Assembly (NCBI RefSeq): GCF_947504215.1
Contig: NZ_CANNGO010000001.1
Location: 992,001-1,056,000, forward strand
Direction of reading: 5' to 3'
Length of the DNA stretch: 64,000 nucleotides
Origin: an uncultured Ruegeria sp.
GTDB lineage: Bacteria > Pseudomonadota > Alphaproteobacteria > Rhodobacterales > Rhodobacteraceae
The stretch's first letter is position 1, and every line of letters starts with the position of its first letter. This document shows, one piece after another, positions 37,643 through 46,489 of the stretch. A program made the translations under genes and the position numbers. The notes under the pieces were generated by a model that was given only the letters and a program-made list of their open reading frames with translations, had not been told where the DNA came from and did not search any database.

Positions 37643-38812
37643 TCACCCGGTCGGCTCGAAAACGCGCCGGTCGAAAAACACGTTTCGAGGCAGAATCAGA
37701 CTGCCATTGGTCGACGCGACCGCGGTCGACTCGGTCAATGCACCTTCCAGCTTCTCGGATGCACCGGGTGTTTCAACGCCAAGGCTCTGCAATTCGCGAC
37801 GATACAGATCGCTGCGAAAGACTTTGGCTGCCTGACGTTCCGCAATACCAGCGTCCAACCCGTTTCGTATTGCAAGTTGATGCGCGACCCACTTCGCCTG
37901 ACTACGCCATGGAAAGGTGGCGGCTCCGTCGAAGAACTCGACAAACCCCTCCACATGGCGCTGCTCTCCAAGCCCGGAAATCGTGAAGTCGCCTATAAGA
38001 GCGCGGTCGATCAACTCGGGCGAGACATTCAGATAGGCTTTGCGCGACAGCATCTCAGATGCGGTTGTCCGGCTTTCTGGGTTAGACAGCCACCGACCCG
38101 CGCGCCAGACCGTTCGCATAAGGCTGCCCAACAGGTGGGGCTCGGTTTCGGCCCAGCCGTTTCGGACGGCTAGCACCTTCTCCGGCGCACAGGTCCAGAT
38201 TGCGCGACCCGGCAGGAGCAAAGTACCGACGCCGTCGTCTACGGCAACGGAACCCCAAGGTTCACCCACGCAGAAGGCATCGATCTCACCGGTCGCAAGT
38301 GCCTGCGCCATCAATGGCGGTGGTACGGTGCGAATTTCGACCTGTTTCGAAGCAAGTTCGGTTCCTGCTACCCAATAACGTAGCAATTCGACATGCATCG
38401 AAAACGGGAAAGGCACCCCGAAGACAAGAACGTCGCTGGCAGCCTTGGTCAAGCCAGCGCCTGCCGCTTCGGCATCCTTAAAATCGAAGCCATATCCCAA
38501 ATCGGCTAGCCGTCCCGCCAGATTGGTGCCAACACCAATCACGTTGCCATTCAGGGATAGGACGGACACCGCGGAAAGCGGTGTCGCGATGCCGCCCAAA
38601 CCCAAGGCCATCGCCACAGGGATCGGAGAAAGCAAATGCGCTGCATCGACATGGCCAAAGGCCAGCATATCGCGCAGTGATGACCACGAAGGAGCTGGCT
38701 GCAGGTCCAGCGAGATGCCCTCGGCATGGTCGAACCCCATCTCGCGCGCGACGATCAACGGGGCCGCATCGACCAGCGGCATATAAGCGACGGGTAAGGT
38801 AACGGTTCTCAC
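37643..38812 (-). CDS. nasS: Nitrate-sensing protein NasS
   Basis: A 389-residue relative of NrtA without a signal peptide (it starts RTVTLPVAYMPLVDAAPLIV), hence cytoplasmic. FCVGEPWGSVAVDDGVG keeps the ligand-pocket motif of the NrtA family. In known systems NasS without nitrate holds NasT inactive, and nitrate binding releases NasT. The gene overlaps nasT by four bases, as expected for a fixed-ratio pair. Confidence 0.9.
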   Translation of the reverse strand: MRTVTLPVAYMPLVDAAPLIVAREMGFDHAEGISLDLQPAPSWSSLRDMLAFGHVDAAHLLSPIPVAMALGLGGIATPLSAVSVLSLNGNVIGVGTNLAGRLADLGYGFDFKDAEAAGAGLTKAASDVLVFGVPFPFSMHVELLRYWVAGTELASKQVEIRTVPPPLMAQALATGEIDAFCVGEPWGSVAVDDGVGTLLLPGRAIWTCAPEKVLAVRNGWAETEPHLLGSLMRTVWRAGRWLSNPESRTTASEMLSRKAYLNVSPELIDRALIGDFTISGLGEQRHVEGFVEFFDGAATFPWRSQAKWVAHQLAIRNGLDAGIAERQAAKVFRSDLYRRELQSLGVETPGASEKLEGALTESTAVASTNGSLILPRNVFFDRRVFEPTG

Positions 38813-39393
38813 GATAGCAACCCCGAAGCTGTCACTAAGGCTTCGGCTACATCCGCCACGCGCCGGTTCTGGTTCATCGCTGTTTTGCGCAGCAGAGCGT
38901 AGGCCTCATCCTCCTGAAAGCCTTTTGCTTTCATTATCAGCCCCTTGGCCCGGTCGATCAGCTTACGCTCTTCCAGTGCGCGGCGCGTTTCTTCCAATTC
39001 AACGCGCATCTGACGCAGCATCTGAAACCGTGCGATAGCGATATCCATAACGGGTTTGATCCGATCGGCCTGAAGACCGTCGACGACGTATGCGGACATG
39101 CCTGCCTCAACTGCTGCCTTGGCCAATCCGCCAGCCGCACTGGATACAAACATTGCCACAGGGCGTTCCATTGGGCCCGAAGCAACGGTCAATTCTTCCA
39201 GCATATCGCGCGATGGATTGTCTATATCAATCAGAACAATGTCCGGGCTGTGCGTCGCAATCTGACGTGCTAACCCTGAGACATTACCGATTACAAAGAC
39301 GTCTACATCTCCGGACTCTTTTAAGGCATCTACAATCGCGAAAGCGTGTTCTTGATTTTGCTCGACTACAACGACAGTCAGGTGTTGTTTCAT
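38809..39393 (-). CDS. nasT: Nitrate antiterminator NasT (ANTAR domain)
   Basis: A 194-residue protein with an N-terminal receiver-like domain (aspartate in IVLIDID near residue 56) and a C-terminal ANTAR RNA-binding domain (about 127-190, ERKLIDRAKGLIMKAKGF and EAYALLRKTAMNQNRRVADV). NasT binds leader RNA hairpins to prevent termination ahead of nitrate-assimilation genes. It opens the nasT-nasS-nrt-nir-nas run, so the system senses nitrate before its own transporter genes. Confidence 0.92.
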   Translation of the reverse strand: MKQHLTVVVVEQNQEHAFAIVDALKESGDVDVFVIGNVSGLARQIATHSPDIVLIDIDNPSRDMLEELTVASGPMERPVAMFVSSAAGGLAKAAVEAGMSAYVVDGLQADRIKPVMDIAIARFQMLRQMRVELEETRRALEERKLIDRAKGLIMKAKGFQEDEAYALLRKTAMNQNRRVADVAEALVTASGLLS

Positions 39394-39926
39394 GCGAACT
39401 CAATTGAGCCCAAGCTTTGTTGATGACAATTCGAAAACCATCAAACTCTCTGTCAGGCTACGGGTTCGCCCAATTTAACAGCGTTTATTTTGATGTAGCA
39501 GAATGATTGCACAGTTTTTTTGCATGCCGTCAAAGAAAACTGCTTTGAGCCTGGTCTCCGAGCATAGGATCGAGTTTTTGGCTCATACATCTGACGTTCA
39601 CCTTGGGTCCCGAAGGACCAATACCATTCCCATCGGCAACGCGAAGTCGCATCTCGCTTGGGGAGCCCGTAGTTGTCGCAGTGCTGAATTTCGCTAGCAG
39701 TGGGGGCGGCCATTGTCTCAAGTCCGATTGGGCAACTCGACCCACGTGAACCCGAACCTGCGTGCGAATGTCGGATTTCCGCCGATTCTGTTAAAAAACA
39801 ACGTGTTGCTGGCAGGTTGAAAACACACGGGGGACTCAGGCCCTAAGAAGACACTTTCAAAACCTGGGCTGCCGAGTCGGATCGATTCATTATTAATCCT
39901 GTCCACAAGATGTCGGGACTGAACGC
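39394..39926. other. 533-base gap without recognised gene
   Basis: The region upstream of nasT and downstream of the BKACE gene. The short frames inside look like chance: no ribosome site, no family resemblance and no clear transposase fragment. It should contain the nasT promoter, but I could not place a convincing one. Confidence 0.5.
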
Positions 39927-40865
39927 CTAAAAGGCCACCCGATCTCCACCCTTCAAATCCAGAATTTCCCTAGCTTCATCGGGCGAAGCAACCTGACTGC
40001 CCAGATCCTCTACGATACGTCTAATTTTGGATACTTGCTGAGCATTGCTCTCGGCCAGTTTTCCGCGAGAGATGAACAAACTGTCCTCCAGTCCGACACG
40101 AAGGTTACCGCCCATCTGGCTTGCAGTGGTGGCAAGTGCCATTTGCGCGCCGCCAGCTCCTAGAACGGACCAACGATAGTCGTCACCAAACAGCCTATCT
40201 GCAGTGTGTTTCATGAAGATCAGGTTATCGACCTCGGGGCCGATGCCACCGAGGATACCAAAAATGAACTGAATGAATATCGGCGCTTTGAACAGTCCTA
40301 TATCCATACAGAACTTAAGGTTGTACAAATGGCCGACATCATAACATTCGTGTTCGAACTTGATGTCATGCGGGGCCAGAGTTTCGGCCGCTTCGCGAAT
40401 GTCACGGAACGTATTGCGAAAGATGTTCTGATCGGAGTTCGCAACATAGTCCTTCTCCCAATCAAACTTCCAATCGTCATCGCCATACCGTTTGGCCAGT
40501 GGATGAAACGAGAAGTTCATCGAACCCATGTTCATAGAACACATCTCGGGGCTGAAAGTCTTTGCCGGATTGATCCGGTCCTGAATGGACAGTGTCAGCG
40601 ATCCGCCAGTCGATAGGTTCACGACAGCATCCGTCGCTTGTTTGATGCGCGGCAGGAAAGGCGCGAAGTCATTCGGGTCGACCGATGGTGAGCCGTTCTC
40701 GGGGTGGCGCGCATGCAGGTGCAGGATCGAAGCACCGGCCTCGGCAGCTTCGACCGCCTGCTGTGCGATGTCGTCATAGGTGTAGGGCAATGCATCTGAC
40801 ATTGTCGGCGTGTGGATTGCACCAGTTACGGCACAGGTGATTATGGTCTTTTTCTGTCGGGCCAT
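39927..40865 (-). CDS. BKACE family beta-keto acid cleavage enzyme (DUF849)
   Basis: A 312-residue TIM-barrel zinc enzyme of the family that condenses a beta-keto acid with acetyl-CoA and cleaves it to acetoacetate plus a new CoA ester. ITCAVTGAIHTPT at the start and ILHLHAR (zinc histidines H49 and H51) are family signatures. Substrates include 3-keto-5-aminohexanoate and dehydrocarnitine, and the sequence alone does not decide. It is the last gene of the operon headed by the cyclase gene, four bases after livM. Confidence 0.88.
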   Translation of the reverse strand: MARQKKTIITCAVTGAIHTPTMSDALPYTYDDIAQQAVEAAEAGASILHLHARHPENGSPSVDPNDFAPFLPRIKQATDAVVNLSTGGSLTLSIQDRINPAKTFSPEMCSMNMGSMNFSFHPLAKRYGDDDWKFDWEKDYVANSDQNIFRNTFRDIREAAETLAPHDIKFEHECYDVGHLYNLKFCMDIGLFKAPIFIQFIFGILGGIGPEVDNLIFMKHTADRLFGDDYRWSVLGAGGAQMALATTASQMGGNLRVGLEDSLFISRGKLAESNAQQVSKIRRIVEDLGSQVASPDEAREILDLKGGDRVAF

Positions 40866-40869
40866 GGGT

Positions 40870-41898
40870 TCAGTTTTCCTTGGATTGTCCGATGTGCTTC
40901 ACGCGGTAGCCCAGCGGAAAAAGTTGCAGATCATAGCGGCTGCGGATAACGCCCCAGATGCCTTTGGGGGCCTTGAGCATGACGACAATCGCAACGACGC
41001 CAAGAACGATCAGGTAAGTTGTTCCGAGATCGGCCAGCGTTTCGCGCAGGGCAAAGAAAACAAGCGTGCCGATAATCGGGCCCTCGATTGTGCCGATGCC
41101 GCCGATCACCACGATGAAGATGACAAAGGCGGTCCAGTCGTTGACGCTGAAGGCGGCATCCGGTGATATGCGCAGCTTTTGCAAGAAAATGAGGGCACCA
41201 ATCATCGCGGTGAAGGCCGATGTGACGACATATACGATGAATTTTGTGCGCCAGATATCGATGCCAAGACTACCGGCAGCCAGTTCGTTGTCGCGAATTG
41301 CCGTCAGCGCCAACCCTTGCCGAGAGCGCAGGAAGAGATAGACGGCTGTCACCACCAGAACAGCGGCCCCGAGCGCCAGCCAATAACTCAGCGCCTCTCG
41401 CATCGCTCGACCGGACGCCAGCGATTTCACGATGCCGACGGGCAGCGAAGATCCTGATCCCCCTCCAAGCGCAGAGATTTGTGCGAAGCTCAATCGAAAG
41501 ACTTCGGCGATGACCCATGTACCTATGGCAAAATAGGCGCCGCGGAGCCTGAAGATCAGAACAGCAACCGGGATTGAGATCAAAGCCCCCAGCACTCCCG
41601 CGGCTGCGATAGCAACCAATGGATTCAACCCTCCCAGCATCGTAAGCGCGAAGAGCATGTAGCCGCCAAAGCCGACATAGGCCTGCTGACCAACCGAGAC
41701 GAGACCGGCGTAACCCGCCATGAGGTTCCAAAGGGTGGCGAGGGACAGGTAGAGAAACAGCTCGCCCATCAGTCGCATGTCAGCGCGGCCCGCCCACCAG
41801 GGTGCTGCTATCAGAACGAGTAGAGTGACTGCGGCAAGGAGCGCAGCAACTCGGGCTGCTTTTGACGATCGAGATACGGAATAGTCTTGCAGATTCAT
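40870..41898 (-). CDS. livM: Branched-chain-type ABC transporter permease LivM
   Basis: A 342-residue inner-membrane permease with about ten hydrophobic segments. LMAGYAGLVSVGQQAYVGFG and the EAA-like ALTAIRDNELAAGSLGIDIW are LivM landmarks. Start at the ATG of 41898, overlapping the livH stop by four bases. The cargo is probably the organic acid degraded by the surrounding enzymes rather than leucine. Confidence 0.9.
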   Translation of the reverse strand: MNLQDYSVSRSSKAARVAALLAAVTLLVLIAAPWWAGRADMRLMGELFLYLSLATLWNLMAGYAGLVSVGQQAYVGFGGYMLFALTMLGGLNPLVAIAAAGVLGALISIPVAVLIFRLRGAYFAIGTWVIAEVFRLSFAQISALGGGSGSSLPVGIVKSLASGRAMREALSYWLALGAAVLVVTAVYLFLRSRQGLALTAIRDNELAAGSLGIDIWRTKFIVYVVTSAFTAMIGALIFLQKLRISPDAAFSVNDWTAFVIFIVVIGGIGTIEGPIIGTLVFFALRETLADLGTTYLIVLGVVAIVVMLKAPKGIWGVIRSRYDLQLFPLGYRVKHIGQSKEN

Positions 41899-42758
41899 CC
41901 GGAAACCCTCGGGAAGAGGCCGTTCGGACGAACGGCAAGAATGACAAGAAAGGCGATATGGCCAGCAAGCAGCTGCCAACCCGGATCGATCTTGGCACCG
42001 ATGGTCTGCGCAACACCAAGGATCACGCCGCCAACCAGTGTACCCCAAAGGTTGCCGAGGCCCCCGATAATGACGGCCTCGAAGCCAAAGATTAGACGAC
42101 CGCCGCCGATTGAGGGATCAAAGCTGGTCCGAATCCCAAGCAGGATACCGGCAATCGCCGTCACACCTAGGGCCAGAGCCATGGCCAGACCAAAGATGTG
42201 CCGACGATTAAGGCCCATTAACTGGGCGATGTCCTGATTGTCCGAAACGGCACGGAACGCGCGCCCCAGAGCGGTATGATAGAAGGTCCATTGCAGCCCC
42301 CAGATCACCGCGATGGCGATACCGAAAGTGAGAAGCGGTAAGATTCCGAGTGCCACACCGCCCACGGCAACGCTTGCTGTTTCCAGCGCACCGGCATTCA
42401 ATGTTTGGGGGTCTGCGGTGTAGACCTCCAGCAACCCGTTCTGGATGATCACACTCAGGCCGAAGGTGACAAGCAAGGGCGGAAGAATATCGTCGCCTAA
42501 AGTTTGGTTCAGAAGGCCGCGCTGAAGGGCATATCCGATCAACGCCATTGCGGGAACAACGATCACCAAAGCAGCCATCGGATGCATTCCCGTCGCGGTC
42601 GTAACCGTCAGCCCGAGATACGCGGCCAGCACAATCAGGTCACCATGGGCAATATTGACCAGCCGCATGACTCCAAAGATCAATGACAACCCTGCCGCGA
42701 ACAGAGCGTAAAGCCCGCCGAGTAGAGTTCCCTGCACGATAGCGTTGAGCCATTCCAT
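41895..42758 (-). CDS. livH: Branched-chain-type ABC transporter permease LivH
   Basis: A 287-residue permease with about eight membrane segments. LFAAGLSLIFGVMRLVNIAH near the N-terminus and AFRAVSDNQDIAQLMGLN are LivH signatures. The ATG at 42758 is two bases after the livF stop; longer upstream frames overlap livF and are unlikely. Confidence 0.9.
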   Translation of the reverse strand: MEWLNAIVQGTLLGGLYALFAAGLSLIFGVMRLVNIAHGDLIVLAAYLGLTVTTATGMHPMAALVIVVPAMALIGYALQRGLLNQTLGDDILPPLLVTFGLSVIIQNGLLEVYTADPQTLNAGALETASVAVGGVALGILPLLTFGIAIAVIWGLQWTFYHTALGRAFRAVSDNQDIAQLMGLNRRHIFGLAMALALGVTAIAGILLGIRTSFDPSIGGGRLIFGFEAVIIGGLGNLWGTLVGGVILGVAQTIGAKIDPGWQLLAGHIAFLVILAVRPNGLFPRVSG

Positions 42759-42759
42759 G

Positions 42760-43467
42760 TTATTCAATCCCGAAATAAGCGCGCGAGATGTCTTCGCGCG
42801 AAACGGTGTCAGACGCGCTTTCCAGCGAAACGCGCCCCTCTTGCAGACAGTAGACCCGGCTCGAGACCGACAGTGCCTTGGTGATGTCCTGTTCAACGAT
42901 GATCGCGCTCATACCCTCGCCAATAATGCCGGGAAGCGCTTGGTAGATGTCCTTGATGATAATCGGTGCCAACCCGAGGCTGATTTCGTCAAAGAGGATC
43001 AGATCGGGATTGGCCATGAGAGCCCGCCCGATAGCAACCATCTGCTGTTGACCGCCAGAGAGTGAAGTAGAGGCCTGATCTTTTCGCTCTTCAAGGATCG
43101 GAAACAGATCGTAGACGGCTTTCAGATCCCAGGGGCCTTTGCGGCCAACCTGAGCTCCGATCATCAGGTTCTCTTTGACTGACAAAGAGGGGAACAGTTG
43201 ACGACCCTCGGGCACCATCGCCAGACCAAGTTCGGCAACCTCGTCCGCGCGAAGGCGGCTGATATCCTGCCCCCGGTAATGGATCTGACCCGGTCCGTTC
43301 GTCAGCAACCCTGTGATGGACCGCATCAAGGTGGTTTTTCCCGCACCATTTGCACCAATAATGGCAAGGACTTCGCCCTCGCCTACGTCCAGTTCGACGT
43401 CGTAGAGCGCTTGGAAGTCGCCGTAGTATGAGTTCAAACCGCGTGTCTGGAGAATTGGATCATGCAT
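42760..43467 (-). CDS. livF: Branched-chain-type ABC transporter ATPase LivF
   Basis: A 235-residue ABC ATPase. Walker A GANGAGKTT, signature LSGGQQQMVAIGRAL, Walker B DLILFDEISLGLAP. LNSYYGDFQALYDVELDV at the start is typical of LivF. It overlaps livG by eight bases. Confidence 0.92.
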   Translation of the reverse strand: MHDPILQTRGLNSYYGDFQALYDVELDVGEGEVLAIIGANGAGKTTLMRSITGLLTNGPGQIHYRGQDISRLRADEVAELGLAMVPEGRQLFPSLSVKENLMIGAQVGRKGPWDLKAVYDLFPILEERKDQASTSLSGGQQQMVAIGRALMANPDLILFDEISLGLAPIIIKDIYQALPGIIGEGMSAIIVEQDITKALSVSSRVYCLQEGRVSLESASDTVSREDISRAYFGIE

Positions 43468-44188
43468 CGGCTTCGATCCCCAGGTAGATCTCTTTGACTT
43501 CAGTGCTTTCCATGATTGTTTGCGGCTCGCCCTCGGCGATCTTTTTTCCGAAATCGATAACGATCAGGCGGTCGACAACGGCCAGCAGGGCGTGCACGAC
43601 GTGTTCGATCCAGATGATGGTGACGCCGGAGGCATGAATGTCCTTGATGGTTTGAACCAGTGATTTACACTCGGCTTCGGTCAGCCCACCGGCGATTTCG
43701 TCCAGCAGCAGCAATCTTGGCTTGGCGCAAAGCGCGCGCGTCAGTTCAAGGCGTTTTCGTTCCAGCAATGTCAGGCTGCCTGCAAGAACGTTTGCCTTTG
43801 GCAGCAGCTCGGTTTGATCCAGTACTTCCAGACAAAACCGTTCAGCTTGGTGCCCACGCAGCCCAGCCGATTGCGTGGCAGCGATCATGGCGTTTTCGAA
43901 AACGGTCATGCCCGAAAACGGCTGCGGGACCTGAAACGAACGGGCGATCCCTGCATGGCTGCGTCTTGCCGCGCTCCATTTGGTGACGTTCTGACCATCA
44001 AAGTCGATACGTCCGGAATTCGGTTTCAACGTCCCTGTAATCAGATTGAACATCGAGGTTTTACCGGCGCCATTGGGGCCAATCACCCCAAGTGCCTCAC
44101 CTTGTTGGACCTGATAGTTCAGCGCATCGGCGACAGTGACTGCGCCAAATGCCTTGCTCAGGTCTTGGAGATTCAGGATTGTTGTCAT
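43460..44188 (-). CDS. livG: Branched-chain-type ABC transporter ATPase LivG
   Basis: A 242-residue ABC ATPase. Walker A GPNGAGKTS, FNLITGTLKPNSGRI, and AKPRLLLLDEIAGGLTEAE with WIEHVVHAL further on identify LivG. The signature is altered: SLTLLERKRLELTRAL replaces the usual LSGGQ-like LSYGQQRRLEIARAL, so the signature glycines are missing. The ATG at 44188 is chosen because the upstream extension overlaps the stem-loop after the binding-protein gene. Confidence 0.88.
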   Translation of the reverse strand: MTTILNLQDLSKAFGAVTVADALNYQVQQGEALGVIGPNGAGKTSMFNLITGTLKPNSGRIDFDGQNVTKWSAARRSHAGIARSFQVPQPFSGMTVFENAMIAATQSAGLRGHQAERFCLEVLDQTELLPKANVLAGSLTLLERKRLELTRALCAKPRLLLLDEIAGGLTEAECKSLVQTIKDIHASGVTIIWIEHVVHALLAVVDRLIVIDFGKKIAEGEPQTIMESTEVKEIYLGIEADA

Positions 44189-44207
44189 GCTTCTCTCGGA
44201 TGAAGGG

Positions 44208-44231
44208 TTCGGCGCCAAGATCGGCGCCGAA
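44208..44231 (-). other. Intercistronic stem-loop after the binding-protein gene
   Basis: TTCGGCGCC (44208-44216) and GGCGCCGAA (44223-44231) form a perfect nine-base stem with a six-base loop in the 50-base gap between the solute-binding gene and livG. No T-run follows on the minus strand. Confidence 0.6.
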
Positions 44232-44238
44232 CAATTGG

Positions 44239-45519
44239 TCAGCCCAGCAGCTTCATGTCTGCCGTCACCGGAACCTCGGGCGCGGTGCTGTTTGCAACGA
44301 TCTGCAACTCATACGCGTCCCCGGACTTTTGCCACTGACCGCCGACCAGTGGCGTCTTAGTTACGTTGTTCATAGGCCCATCACCCCAGTTCACCGGTCC
44401 GACGATGGTATTCAGGTTCGTAGATGTGATCGCCGAGATGATCGAAGACGGGTCTTCCAGATCATCAGCCCGTTTGATCACGTCCGCGACGACCTCGAAC
44501 AGAGCGTGTTTGAAACCAAGCGGTTGCGTCCACGGACGTCCCGACTCTGCTGTGTACCCTTCTGCCAGTTGTTTCGACGAAATGCCGGTCAGCGAGGACG
44601 AGAACGGGTGATGTGGAGACCACCAGACCTCGGTCGACAACCCATCGCCACGATCACCGAGCGATTCAATGACAGACGGGAACAACAGCGCCTTGCCGAT
44701 CGTGACGACCTTGGGGTTGAATCCTTGCTGTGCGGCCTGGCTCCAGAACGTCGCGAAATCCGGCGGGATCATGTTGCCGGTAACGATTTCACATCCAGCC
44801 GCTTTAAACGCTGCAATCTGGTTTGAGAAGTCATCGGACAGCGGCTGATAACGGCCGGGATCGGTGAGCGTGTAACCGGTGGCGGCAAGCGGTTCGGGCA
44901 GACCCAGTTCCGCATCACCCCAGGCATTGCCGTCGGCATCGTTGGGGAAAAGCCCCCCCACGGTCTTGGCCACGCCGGTCTTGTCCCACATGTCGAGGAA
45001 TGCGGCGATAACGTCTTCAAGACCCCAGAAGAAGTGATAGGTGTTCTCAAACCCTTCGCCCGGAACGCCGTTGCGGCCAAAGAAGTACGGCTGCCATGGG
45101 CAGTCGGTTGTGATGCAAGGAACTTCATTAATCTCTGCCTGATCGGCGACAGGGTTCACGGTGTCCGGCGTTGAAGCCGCAACGATGATATCGACCTCAT
45201 CACCCAAGATTAGGTCAGCGGCGACCTCTGCTGCTCGGTTTGGATTGGACTGGCTGTCTTTTGAGATAATTTCGACATTCCAGGTCTTGCCATTGTTGTC
45301 CAACCCCGCCGAAAAGACCTGCTGAATGGCTTGCAGCACATATTCGTCGGCCTCGGCAAAACCGGCCAGTGGCCCGGTGCGCGGGCTGACATTACCGATC
45401 CGCAGCGTCGGGTTCGCGGCATAGGCCCGCGTTGCCCGAAGGATGGCCGGCGCAGCAATCGCCGCTGTGGCACCGGCTATGAAACCACGCCTCGTGGCTG
45501 TTTTGAAAATCCTTGTCAT
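44239..45519 (-). CDS. ABC transporter substrate-binding protein, Tat-type signal
   Basis: A 426-residue periplasmic binding protein of the LivK/AmiC type. TATRRGFIAGATAAIAAPAI is a twin-arginine-like leader, suggesting folded export. RIGNVSPRTGPLAGFAEADE opens the mature domain. GGAGG lies ahead of the ATG. It serves the Liv permease and ATPase genes downstream; the ligand is unknown, probably an organic acid. Confidence 0.88.
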   Translation of the reverse strand: MTRIFKTATRRGFIAGATAAIAAPAILRATRAYAANPTLRIGNVSPRTGPLAGFAEADEYVLQAIQQVFSAGLDNNGKTWNVEIISKDSQSNPNRAAEVAADLILGDEVDIIVAASTPDTVNPVADQAEINEVPCITTDCPWQPYFFGRNGVPGEGFENTYHFFWGLEDVIAAFLDMWDKTGVAKTVGGLFPNDADGNAWGDAELGLPEPLAATGYTLTDPGRYQPLSDDFSNQIAAFKAAGCEIVTGNMIPPDFATFWSQAAQQGFNPKVVTIGKALLFPSVIESLGDRGDGLSTEVWWSPHHPFSSSLTGISSKQLAEGYTAESGRPWTQPLGFKHALFEVVADVIKRADDLEDPSSIISAITSTNLNTIVGPVNWGDGPMNNVTKTPLVGGQWQKSGDAYELQIVANSTAPEVPVTADMKLLG

Positions 45520-45562
45520 TGCGTCCTCCCTTCACCGGCCTCCCGCCAGTGTTTGATTGATC

Positions 45563-46489
45563 TTACAAAGTCTTCTCGAGATTCTTCAGATGCGTTGCGA
45601 CACGCTGGCGAACTTCATCCGCCTCGCCTTCGGCCCACTTTCTGAACCCTTCGCCGGATTTCATGCCCAGCTTGCCCGCATCGACGAGCGCCTTGAGATA
45701 GGTTGAGGGGCCCTTGTGCGCCTCAAGATCGTGCAGCACGTTTTCATGGATATCGAGCGTCAGATCGGTGCCAACAAGGTCAGCGTTCTCTAACGGTCCA
45801 AGCACTGCCAACCGGCGGCCAAAACTGGACTTGATTACGGTATCAACCGCCTCTGCGTTGCAGATACCGTTTTCCACCAGGCTGACCGCTTCACGCCATA
45901 AGGCGTGCTGAAGCCGGTTTCCAATAAAGCCGGGCACATCCTTTTCGACCATCACCGGAGTTTTTCCGGCATCCTTCAATAGATCGTACATTGTCTGTGC
46001 AGTCTCTGAGTCTGTCCACTCAGTCTTGATGACCTCGACCAACGGGATCATATGCGGCGGGTTCCACCAATGCGTTCCGATGGCCCGGTTTTTCAGCCGC
46101 AAACCAGACATGATCTGAGTGATCGGCATGACCGAAGTATTGGATGCGAGAATGCAAGTCTCTGGTGCGTGCGCCTCGATTTCAGCAAATATCTCTTGCT
46201 TAAGTTCCAATTTTTCCGGCGCCGCTTCGAAAACCGCGTCCGCAGTTCGGACTGCATCTGCCGTTGTCGCAAAGACCTCAATCAACTTGAGGGTCTTTGT
46301 GATGGTCGCTTCGCCATCCCCCATCGCGGCCATACTGGTGCGAATGCGCTCTGACACTGTGTTCCGAGCCTCTTCCACAGGATCTGTGACGGCGACGTAT
46401 TGGCCTGCTTTTGCCAAAGTCAGTGCAATGCCATGGCCCATCAGGCCTGCGCCAATCACTGCCATCTGCTGTTTTTTACGCACCATCAT
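45563..46489 (-). CDS. 3-hydroxyacyl-CoA dehydrogenase family protein
   Basis: A 308-residue two-domain NAD enzyme. The Rossmann loop is VIGAGLMGHG (residues 11-20) and EAAPEKLELKQEIF follows. The catalytic histidine segment reads GTHWWNPPHMIPLVEVI rather than the GMHFFNPV of fatty-acid enzymes, so the substrate is probably not a fatty acyl-CoA. L-gulonate, carnitine and hydroxybutyryl-CoA dehydrogenases share this fold. With BKACE in the same operon, oxidation of a beta-hydroxy acid to the beta-keto acid is a sensible role. It starts immediately after the SDR stop. Confidence 0.85.
   Translation of the reverse strand: MMVRKKQQMAVIGAGLMGHGIALTLAKAGQYVAVTDPVEEARNTVSERIRTSMAAMGDGEATITKTLKLIEVFATTADAVRTADAVFEAAPEKLELKQEIFAEIEAHAPETCILASNTSVMPITQIMSGLRLKNRAIGTHWWNPPHMIPLVEVIKTEWTDSETAQTMYDLLKDAGKTPVMVEKDVPGFIGNRLQHALWREAVSLVENGICNAEAVDTVIKSSFGRRLAVLGPLENADLVGTDLTLDIHENVLHDLEAHKGPSTYLKALVDAGKLGMKSGEGFRKWAEGEADEVRQRVATHLKNLEKTL

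Noticed and set aside
39453..39906. Several short frames in the gap upstream of nasT
   Set aside because: No conserved motif, poor starts, overlapping frames on both strands; treated as non-coding.
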